Shown here: piece after piece, positions 1 through 4,366 of the stretch
How positions within the stretch are numbered: the first letter of the stretch is position 1
Layout: every line of letters starts with the position of its first letter
Assembly (NCBI GenBank): GCA_900553345.1
Contig: USDE01000110.1
Span: forward strand, 1 to 5,470
Length of the DNA stretch: 5,470 nucleotides
Direction of reading: 5' to 3'
DNA from: an uncultured Collinsella sp.
GTDB taxonomy: Bacteria > Actinomycetota > Coriobacteriia > Coriobacteriales > Coriobacteriaceae
The notes under the pieces: model-generated
The model's database searches: none
Told to the model about the DNA's origin: nothing
The model's input: the letters and a program-made list of their open reading frames with translations, nothing else
Program-made: the position numbers and the translations under genes

Positions 1-619
1 CAAGACCCGCGAGCGCTCAAAGCGCGTCTACACCCTCGACGAGGCCCTGGGCGTCCTCGACGAGCTGCGCGGCAACCCCCTGGAGCCCGCGTTCATCCTC
101 GCGTGCTTCGGCTCCTGCCGCTCGGGCGAGTCGCTGGGCGTCCGCACCGACGAGGTGCTGCGCTGGGAGCGTAGCGGCACCGTACTCGCCTCCGCCGACA
201 TCTGCCGCCAGATGCAGCAGTCCGGCACCGAGCCGGTGGGCGCCCTCAAGACCGCCAAGTCCGCCCGCACCGTCGTGATCCTACCGCAGGCCGCCGACCG
301 CCTCGTCGAGATAGCGGCCTCGCGCGCCGCCGAGGGCCGCGAGTGGCTGAGCGACCGGGGCGACGGGCTGCCCATGAACCGGAGCATCTGCAACGACCGC
401 TGGCGGAAACTCTGCGCCGCCCGCGGCATCGAGCACATCCCGTGGTCGAACCTCCGCAACTCGTGGCGTACGATAGCGGAGGTCGAGCTTCGCCTGCCGT
501 GGGACCTCATCGAGATGCTGATGGGCCACGCCCTCCCCGGCGTGTCGGGACGGCACTATATCCGCCCCACCGCCGAGCAGGTCGTCCGCGCCGCCTTCGA
601 CGCGCTTGGGATAAGTTAG
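1..619 (+). CDS. Tyrosine recombinase / phage-type integrase, C-terminal catalytic part (5' truncated)
   Basis: The frame is open from base 2 and gives 205 residues ending in TAG at 617-619; the N-terminal DNA-binding part lies outside the window. Tyrosine recombinases cut and rejoin DNA through a 3'-phosphotyrosine, usually to integrate or excise phages and conjugative elements. In fragment numbering, box I is GSCRSGESLGV with catalytic Arg40, the beta-hairpin lysine is in KTAKSARTVVI (Lys83 or Lys86), box II is PWSNLRNSW with Arg152, and MGHALPGVSGRHY supplies His176 and the nucleophile Tyr186. The box II His (HxxR) is replaced by Ser149. GC is near 70% in the first 120 bases, against about 55% in a sampled stretch of the next gene, which suggests acquired DNA. 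The GTG at base 155 lies inside the domain and is not a start. Family assignment is firm; the element type (prophage, ICE or lone integrase) cannot be told. Confidence 0.87.
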   Translation, partial: KTRERSKRVYTLDEALGVLDELRGNPLEPAFILACFGSCRSGESLGVRTDEVLRWERSGTVLASADICRQMQQSGTEPVGALKTAKSARTVVILPQAADRLVEIAASRAAEGREWLSDRGDGLPMNRSICNDRWRKLCAARGIEHIPWSNLRNSWRTIAEVELRLPWDLIEMLMGHALPGVSGRHYIRPTAEQVVRAAFDALGIS

Positions 620-690
620 GATATTCCCCCGCAAAGCCGCAGGTAGATGGCACGCAGTTAGTTGTGGCAGTATTAAGATTCGCAGCCCAA

Positions 691-727
691 AACCACCGCA
701 AAGGGGACAGGCACCTTTGTGGCGGTT
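691..727. repeat. Imperfect inverted repeat (REP-like hairpin)
   Basis: AACCACCGCAAAGG (691-704) is the reverse complement of CCTTTGTGGCGGTT (714-727) at 12 of 14 positions, with a 9-nt loop. It begins 72 nt after the integrase stop. No T-tract follows on either strand, so it is not a standard terminator. The GGGGACAGGCACC centre resembles short dispersed hairpins I recall from intergenic DNA of several gut bacteria, but that is memory, not a search. Part of the left arm recurs at 971-984. Confidence 0.6.
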
Positions 728-737
728 CCCACAAACA

Positions 738-792
738 TCTCGATCTGTAACAGTTAGAGTCCATTTTTCGGCCCACCTGTTACAGATTGAGA
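738..792. repeat. Palindromic unit 1 of the array
   Basis: Left arm 738-752 and right arm 778-792 are reverse complements with one mismatch (C/T); one extra base pair (753/777) extends the stem to 16. The 25-nt centre contains AGTCCATTTTTCGG. In RNA the mismatch would be a G·U-type pair or mild bulge depending on strand. Confidence 0.8.
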
Positions 793-817
793 CATTCAAA
801 TTCCGCTGAGAAGAAAA

Positions 818-872
818 TCTCGATCTGTAACAGTAACTCGGCAAAATCGACCCTAGATGTTACAGATCGAGA
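818..872. repeat. Palindromic unit 2 of the array (inverted orientation)
   Basis: Arms 818-832 and 858-872 are perfect 15-nt reverse complements around a 25-nt centre. The reverse complement of the centre reads TCTAGGGTCGATTTTGCCG, which aligns with the forward centres of units 1 and 3. This unit therefore lies inverted relative to its neighbours. Confidence 0.82.
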
Positions 873-898
873 CAAACGACCGATATCGACCTAAATAA

Positions 899-953
899 TC
901 TCAATCTGTAACATCTAGCCCGTTTTCGGCCTTACAGCTGTTGCAGATCAAGA
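899..953. repeat. Palindromic unit 3 of the array (diverged)
   Basis: Arms 899-913 and 939-953 pair at 12 of 15 positions around a 25-nt centre containing TCTAGCCCGTTTTCGGCC. Both arms carry substitutions against the consensus, making this the most diverged unit. GACAAAC follows this unit as it does unit 2, so the repeated element probably extends slightly past the arms. Confidence 0.75.
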
Positions 954-970
954 CAAACCAACGAAACAAG

Positions 971-984
971 CCACCGCAAGGGGA
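971..984. repeat. Partial direct copy of the 691-727 hairpin arm
   Basis: CCACCGCAAGGGGA matches CCACCGCAAAGGGGA at 693-707 apart from one missing A. It lies 17 nt after the array, so related sequence brackets the palindromic array on both sides. It has no second arm of its own. Confidence 0.45.
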
Positions 985-1008
985 ACTTTTGTACTGCTTT
1001 GGGCCGTA

Positions 1009-1668
1009 CTACTCTCCGATCATCTCTTTGAGCTTGGCTGCCACGGCATGGCCGAGGCTCTCGTGGCTTTCCGGCATCATGTGCAGATAATCGATATCGC
1101 CCGGCTCGGCAAAATCGGCGGCATTCAAAAAGTCGCAGCCAAACTGTTCGGCAACATACTTATAGTATTCGGCAAAATGCTCCGAGGCCTCGACGGAGTG
1201 CTCGTCAAAGTCGGTCATGTACACATCGACGATCTGCGGTTTAATCTTGATAGGCGCCATCAGCAGAATACGCGGGCAGGGCGCGGCTTCGGTCCAGGGA
1301 AACGCGCGGACGGTGCGAATCAGCGCCATGGCACCGTCAGCGATATCGGCAGCCCCCACGCTAAAGACCGTCTTGCAGTCGTTGGTGCCCAGCATAATCA
1401 CGATCGCATCCAGTGGCTTATGAGACTCGAGCAGCATCGGCAACGCGCGAATGCCGTTGAGGTTAGTGTCCAGATGGCACATATCGTCGCGCACCGTCGT
1501 GCGGCCGTTGAGCCCCTCCTCAATCACATGCCAGCCCTCGCCCAGGTCACGCTGTGCCACGCCGCACCAGCGCACATCGTGCGCATAGCGCACCGCGGTG
1601 CCGTCGCGCATGCCCGCCGGATCATAGCCATAGGTATTGCTGTCGCCAAAGCACAGAATGTTTTTCAT
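1009..1668 (-). CDS. SGNH/GDSL hydrolase, arylesterase-like
   Basis: A 219-aa serine esterase of the SGNH fold that probably hydrolyses small acyl or acetyl esters in the cytosol; the true substrate is unknown. Block I is ILCFGDSNTYGY with nucleophile Ser10, block II is EEGLNGRTT (Gly52, Asn54), block III is MLGTNDCK with oxyanion residue Asn96, and block V is DIDYLH with Asp193 and His196. Length and motifs closely resemble the Mycobacterium smegmatis arylesterase/acyltransferase MsAcT (about 216 aa), including the DVRW and VIEEGL segments, as judged from memory. There is no signal peptide or membrane segment. ATG at 1666-1668 follows a good ribosome-binding site, AGAGGAAGG, about 7 nt upstream. 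An intrinsic terminator lies immediately before that site, so expression needs read-through or a promoter further upstream. No clear terminator follows; the palindromic array begins just beyond. Confidence 0.9.
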   Translation of the reverse strand: MKNILCFGDSNTYGYDPAGMRDGTAVRYAHDVRWCGVAQRDLGEGWHVIEEGLNGRTTVRDDMCHLDTNLNGIRALPMLLESHKPLDAIVIMLGTNDCKTVFSVGAADIADGAMALIRTVRAFPWTEAAPCPRILLMAPIKIKPQIVDVYMTDFDEHSVEASEHFAEYYKYVAEQFGCDFLNAADFAEPGDIDYLHMMPESHESLGHAVAAKLKEMIGE

Positions 1669-1687
1669 CGTAAGCCCTTCCTCTAGT

Positions 1688-1719
1688 AAAAAGCCGGCGG
1701 GAGCAGTCTCTCCTGCCGG
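1688..1719 (-). terminator. Rho-independent terminator after the macrodomain gene
   Basis: Read on the minus strand, CCGGCAGGAG (1719-1710) pairs with CTCCCGCCGG (1703-1694) with one A·C mismatch and a 6-nt loop, followed at once by a G and then TTTTT (1692-1688). It begins 27 nt after the macrodomain stop codon. Its T-tract ends 19 nt before the SGNH start and only a few bases before that gene's ribosome-binding site. Confidence 0.8.
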
Positions 1720-1746
1720 ATCGACCTATCTGTCAGCACATACCGA

Positions 1747-2860
1747 TTACAGGTACTTGTGCCAATCGTCATCGTCCTCATCGTCCTCGGCGGCAGCCTG
1801 GGCTTGCTCGGCGGCGCGAGCAGCCGCAGCGCGAGCGGCAACCTGGGCATAGGACTCCTCGTTGCGCTCGGGGAAGTTTGCCAGCACGTGCTCGAACTTG
1901 GCAAAGTCCTCGTCCCAACGCGTAGAGGGCACGGCAAAGAAGACCTGCTTGACCTTAAAGTCGCCCGATGCGAGCTCCTTGCGGAAGAGCTCCGCCAGCA
2001 CCTTTGCGTCAAAGCCGTTGTTGTCGCAGCCCCAAGCGCCCAGCACTAACTTTTCGCGACCCAGCTCGTCGCAGATGGCAAGCACAAAGCGGATGCGATC
2101 GCGCAGGGCATCCAGCAGGGCATCGTCACCCACGCGATACTCCTGGCGAGCGCGCTTGGCGTTGGGCGCGGCGGCGACGATTACGTCGGCATATGCATGC
2201 ACGTGGTTGCGGTCGAAGCGCACCGCAGGCACCACCAGTGCACGGTTGCGGTAAAGCTCGCAGTTGATGTTGCGGCGACGGTTCTCGCCGTACCACTTAC
2301 GCTGCTTATCGAGGACGTTGTACAGATACGAATCGGCACAGAGTGTGGCCTCCTGGCCCAGATAGCCCTGGATGTAGCCACCGCCCGGATTGGTGAACGA
2401 GGCAAAGGCGAGCACAGCCATGTCGCAGAACTGCGCATAGCCGCGGCCGTTGTCCAGAATGGCCTGCGTGGCAGAGGCGTCGAGCACGGTGACCTCGGGC
2501 AGGAGCGGGCTTTTCGGCGGCAGGCGCGGGCTCGGCCTCCGCGGCCTCCTCTGCGGGCGCAGGCTCAGCCGTAACCTCGGTCTCTGCGGATGCAACCTCA
2601 GCGGCCTCAGACTCCTCGGCAAGCTGTTCCTCGGCAGTGTCGGCCGCTTGGGCCTTAGCCTTCATCGCCGCGACAAATCCAGCAGGCATGCCATCGAACT
2701 CACGCACGCCGGCAAGCGAGCGCTCAATATCCTTGGCGCACGCTTCGGACACAGTCGCCACGTGACGCTCGGCGGCCTTGGCACGCGCCTCGCGCTTGGG
2801 ATTGGGCTGTCCCGCGCGATTAGGCCTGCGGTTACGGTTCCTGTTGTCGACGTCTGCCAT
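1747..2860 (-). pseudogene. TIGR02452-type (microbial PARG-like) macrodomain protein, frameshifted
   Basis: Two overlapping minus-strand frames together make one recognisable protein. Codons 1-121 run from ATG 2858-2860, behind the ribosome-binding site AAAGGTG. The catalytic part is in the +1 frame from about 2496 down to TAA at 1747-1749. Removing one C in the CCC at 2497-2499 joins KPAPA to EVTVLD and gives 370 aa. In joined numbering there is a basic N-terminus (1-35), an Ala/Glu/Pro-rich linker (about 70-121), a macrodomain (about 122-332) and an acidic tail with a run of Asp. NPGGGYIQGYLGQEATLC (Gly159-161, Gln169, Glu170) is the PARG-type GGG-X6-QE signature, but Ala171 replaces the expected second Glu. 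LGAWGCDNNGF (about 273-283) is the family's GAWGC loop. Relatives bind or hydrolyse ADP-ribose; activity here is doubtful. The frameshift may be a true mutation or a sequence error. A second in-frame start, ATG 2622, would give an implausible Arg/Pro-rich N-terminus. Confidence 0.78.
2494..2515 (-). other. Frameshift site in the macrodomain gene
   Basis: Upstream of this point the Ala/Glu/Pro-rich frame reads EKPAPA and then degenerates to ARGHRARR. Downstream, the conserved frame begins EVTVLDAS. One extra base in the CCC at 2497-2499 (minus strand GCCCGAG instead of GCCGAG) explains the shift most simply; the nearby CCC and AAAA runs are alternatives. No classical slippery heptamer or in-frame stop such as that in prfB is present, so programmed frameshifting is unlikely. 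Confidence 0.65.
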
Positions 2861-2926
2861 AAGTGGTCACCTTTCTCGGTCTCTGCCGCTATCGGCTTTT
2901 CCCATCCATGATACCCCGCCGCACAC

Positions 2927-2952
2927 AAAAAAGACGGCCCCGAAGGACCGCC
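2927..2952 (-). terminator. Rho-independent terminator after the Bax inhibitor gene (UUCG tetraloop)
   Basis: On the minus strand GGCGGTCC (2952-2945), loop TTCG (2944-2941) and GGGCCGTC (2940-2933) form an 8-bp stem with two G·U pairs, capped by the very stable C(UUCG)G tetraloop and followed by TTTTTT (2932-2927). It lies 46 nt after the Bax inhibitor stop. It leaves 66 nt before the macrodomain gene, enough for a separate promoter; a possible -10, TATCAT, lies at 2913-2908 without a clear -35. Confidence 0.9.
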
Positions 2953-2998
2953 TTTCGTATCGAGTTGCGCGCACGGCAAGCACCGCTGCAATTTGGCA

Positions 2999-3694
2999 CT
3001 AGTCGCGACGACCAAGGATGTTCAGAATGCGCAGGAACACGTTGATGATGTCCACGAACAGGTTGGATGCCATAAGCACGGCGTTGGGCAGCGTGGGCGG
3101 CACCGTCGTTGCCACATAGGTGTCGTAGCCGATGAAGCCGGCGAACACCACAATCACGATCAGGTCGGTGATGGACTGCGAAACGCCCATGAACATCAGC
3201 CCGATCTCGACCAGAATCGTGGCAAGCAGGATGCCAAAACCAATGCCATACACACGCTGGAAGAACTTGGGGAAGGTCACGCCCAGCGCACCAAAGACAA
3301 AGGTGATGGCGGCCGTGGCGATAAAGGCGGTGTTAATGGTAGGCAGGTCGTAGTTGGCAAGACCAAACGACGCCGTCAGGCCAAAGGTGCTCGCAAAGAC
3401 CACGTAGCCCACGAGTGACAGGCCCACGGACTGTTTGCTGGCAGCGGCCGACATCATGACCATGCCGACGATGGTCAAAATAAATGAGCCAAAGACCAGC
3501 GGCAAAGCGGCGCCGCTCATCATCATGCGCGCAAACGACATGGTGCTCGTAAAGTAAGCACCGGCGCCCATGGCGCAAAAGCCCAAAAAGATCAGGGCAG
3601 ACATGACAAGGTTGTACGCGCGCGGCGACATCTCCTTGGCACGGCTTGCGCCGGTTTCGATGGGGCCGTTCTGATAGCCCTGGATATCGTTCAT
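2999..3694 (-). CDS. Bax inhibitor-1 (BI-1/YccA/TMBIM) family membrane protein
   Basis: A 231-aa integral membrane protein of the BI-1 family. Characterised bacterial members such as Bacillus YetJ are pH-sensitive calcium leak channels, while YccA of E. coli modulates the FtsH protease; which role applies here is unknown. Seven hydrophobic segments lie at about residues 26-48, 61-85, 90-108, 122-139, 149-169, 177-195 and 207-227. Two acidic residues in the last helices, Asp191 in GFIGYDTYV and Asp215 in NLFVDIINVF, match the paired aspartates that form the pH/Ca2+ gate in YetJ. The C-terminus ends with Arg-Arg-Asp. The start chosen is ATG 3692-3694 behind AAAGGACGAAG. An upstream in-frame TTG (3709-3707) overlaps that ribosome-binding site and is rejected. 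An intrinsic terminator ends 13 nt before this ATG, so transcription must pass through it. Confidence 0.92.
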   Translation of the reverse strand: MNDIQGYQNGPIETGASRAKEMSPRAYNLVMSALIFLGFCAMGAGAYFTSTMSFARMMMSGAALPLVFGSFILTIVGMVMMSAAASKQSVGLSLVGYVVFASTFGLTASFGLANYDLPTINTAFIATAAITFVFGALGVTFPKFFQRVYGIGFGILLATILVEIGLMFMGVSQSITDLIVIVVFAGFIGYDTYVATTVPPTLPNAVLMASNLFVDIINVFLRILNILGRRD

Positions 3695-3707
3695 ACTTCG
3701 TCCTTTC

Positions 3708-3731
3708 AAAAAGTGCCGTGAAAGACGGCAC
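3708..3731 (-). terminator. Rho-independent terminator between the 112-aa gene and the Bax inhibitor gene
   Basis: On the minus strand GTGCCGT (3731-3725), loop CTTTC and ACGGCAC (3719-3713) form a perfect 7-bp stem followed by TTTTT (3712-3708). It lies 46 nt after the stop of the upstream gene and directly abuts the AAAGGA ribosome-binding site of the Bax inhibitor gene. It can therefore act as terminator of the first gene, as leader attenuator of the second, or both. Confidence 0.85.
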
Positions 3732-3753
3732 AGCAGATGACAAGATTCCTGCC

Positions 3754-3759
3754 ATTGTA
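3754..3759 (-). promoter_or_regulatory. Candidate -10 box for the Bax inhibitor gene
   Basis: TACAAT on the minus strand (3759-3754) matches the sigma-70 -10 consensus at five of six positions. No good -35 hexamer lies 16-18 nt upstream. If used, the transcript would start near 3747 and carry a leader of about 50 nt that contains the terminator hairpin at 3731-3708. Confidence 0.3.
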
Positions 3760-3777
3760 CCCGAATGCCGCGCGCTC

Positions 3778-4116
3778 TTACCTGCGGCGTTCACTCTCAA
3801 GTGTACGGTCGAATGCCCACACCCACCAACGCATCAGATGAGCCTGCGAGCCATCCGGTCGCTCGCGCGCCTGTTCTTCCAGATACAGTTCGGTCGCATG
3901 CCCGCCAAAACGAACCTTATAGGTCGCCGTACGAATGCCGTGAACCGTTAGGCCAAAACCGGTGGACGAGACAATCTCGTCAATCGTAAAACAGCGGCCG
4001 TCGACCCAGCAGACGGTAACCGGCACGACTTGTCCGCCCGCGAGGATGCGGGCCACGACGTCCACATACTGTTTGTGCACGCGCCGAGTTTTGCCGTCTG
4101 TCTGTCGATATTCCAT
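3778..4116 (-). CDS. Uncharacterised conserved small protein (112 aa)
   Basis: I do not recognise a named function. The protein is 112 aa, soluble, and predicted mainly beta-strand, with basic ends (KTRRVHKQY near the start, ESERRR at the end). The pattern CWVDGRCFTIDEIV (35-49), a later TATYKVRFGGHATELYLEE (63-81, with Gly71-Gly72) and a closing RWWVW (96-100) resemble small hypothetical proteins I recall from Firmicutes, which share a W-x-DGR-x-F-x-ID-x-V core, a GG-x-x-T-x-L strand and a final W-x-V. This is recognition from memory only. ATG 4114-4116 is preferred because the conserved region starts soon after it and AGGGG lies just two bases upstream, an unusually short distance. Longer in-frame starts at 4137 and 4203 lack a ribosome-binding site. 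It diverges from the phosphate transporter across 250 nt. Confidence 0.72.
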   Translation of the reverse strand: MEYRQTDGKTRRVHKQYVDVVARILAGGQVVPVTVCWVDGRCFTIDEIVSSTGFGLTVHGIRTATYKVRFGGHATELYLEEQARERPDGSQAHLMRWWVWAFDRTLESERRR

Positions 4117-4123
4117 GTCCCCT

Positions 4124-4153
4124 ATTATCGAACGCATGTTTGCATATTGTAAA
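4124..4153 (-). promoter_or_regulatory. Candidate sigma-70 promoter of the 112-aa gene
   Basis: On the minus strand TTTACA (4153-4148), an 18-nt spacer and GATAAT (4129-4124) each match the consensus hexamers at five of six positions. The start point would fall about 7 nt downstream, at 4117-4118, next to the ATG at 4116, giving a leaderless or nearly leaderless mRNA. An overlapping alternative is TACAAT (4151-4146) as -10, with a start near 4139 and a short leader. Confidence 0.4.
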
Positions 4154-4242
4154 GCGAACAGACTGTGATTTTGGGATGTTGGGACGCGCGCGCATGTCCT
4201 CATGGCGTGTTAGCAAAAAGAACACCCGCGGTCAACAGGGCT

Positions 4243-4256
4243 AATGTTCAATGTTA
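4243..4256. repeat. Short tandem repeat in the divergent intergenic region
   Basis: AATGTTC and AATGTTA stand directly in tandem (7-nt period), flanked by GGCT and GTGCC. The spacing does not fit the 11-nt period of known actinobacterial or Bacillus Pho boxes. It could be an operator for the phosphate transporter, but the motif is short and may be chance. Confidence 0.2.
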
Positions 4257-4304
4257 GTGCCAAAAAAATCACTTCTCCCATCAGAACTCGGTAAAGAAAC
4301 CCAC

Positions 4305-4336
4305 AGGAGGTGATACGATTTATCATGTTTTTGTAA
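4305..4336 (+). promoter_or_regulatory. Perfect Shine-Dalgarno with three-codon mini-ORF upstream of the transporter
   Basis: AGGAGGTGAT (4305-4314) is a full complement of the usual 16S rRNA 3' end. The first ATG after it (4325-4327) opens only ATG TTT TTG TAA (4325-4336), 14 nt downstream of GGAGG. A GTG within the motif (4310) is in the same frame and would give eight codons. The transporter starts 30 nt after the TAA with only a weak GAGAAAG site of its own. Whether the mini-ORF is translated is unknown. Confidence 0.4.
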
Positions 4337-4366
4337 CGTGCCTGCAAACTTCGAGAAAGCCCATAT

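Larger units (their letters stand above)
738..953. repeat. Array of six alternating 15-nt half-sites, 40-nt period
   Basis: Six copies of a 15-nt motif (TCTCGATCTGTAACA or its reverse complement TGTTACAGATCGAGA) start at 738, 778, 818, 858, 899 and 939, so the steps are 40, 40, 40, 41 and 40 nt. Orientation alternates strictly, forming three palindromic units. Copies differ from the consensus at 0 to 2 positions. The intervening stretches are 25 or 26 nt. The array fills most of the gap between the integrase and the SGNH hydrolase gene. Its function is unknown: a dispersed repeat family, an array of protein-binding sites, and transcript-end hairpins are all possible. Confidence 0.85.

Noticed and set aside
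397..409. Damaged PiT or GAND motif variants suggesting an unusual transporter at 4367-5416
   Set aside because: NGWTD and GAQDGQK differ from the eukaryotic GAND signature but fit the bacterial PitA-like pattern (NGFHD and GANDGQK in E. coli), so this is normal variation. The relevant codons lie around 4457-4495 and 4973-5005; the coordinates given here are residue-scale placeholders of no significance.
738..953. CRISPR array
   Set aside because: The repeats are only 15 nt, alternate in orientation and diverge from each other, and the centres between arms share sequence. No cas gene is near.
991..1008. GTAC...GTAC palindrome as the SGNH gene terminator
   Set aside because: It has only a 4-bp outer stem with a mismatch inside, and A residues rather than T follow on the minus strand.
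1048..1686. Long plus-strand ORF opposite the SGNH hydrolase gene
   Set aside because: It is the antisense shadow of a clear SGNH gene with all catalytic blocks. Its translation has no recognisable motif, as expected in GC-rich DNA.
2494..2515. Programmed ribosomal frameshift in the macrodomain gene
   Set aside because: There is no slippery heptamer, no shift-promoting stop codon and no clear downstream structure. A plain indel explains the data.
3695..3709. TTG start extending the Bax inhibitor protein by five residues
   Set aside because: The TTG overlaps the AAAGGA site that properly serves the ATG at 3692-3694, and the terminator T-tract sits directly on it.
4182..4199. GGACGCGCGCGCATGTCC as a regulatory palindrome
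   Set aside because: Only four outer base pairs are convincing; alternating GC makes the rest ambiguous.
4239..4260. GGCTAA...TTAGTGCC hairpin as a terminator
   Set aside because: The stem has a two-base interruption, and the run of seven A follows it on the plus strand, so on the minus strand the T-run precedes the hairpin. Neither orientation gives a stem followed by U.
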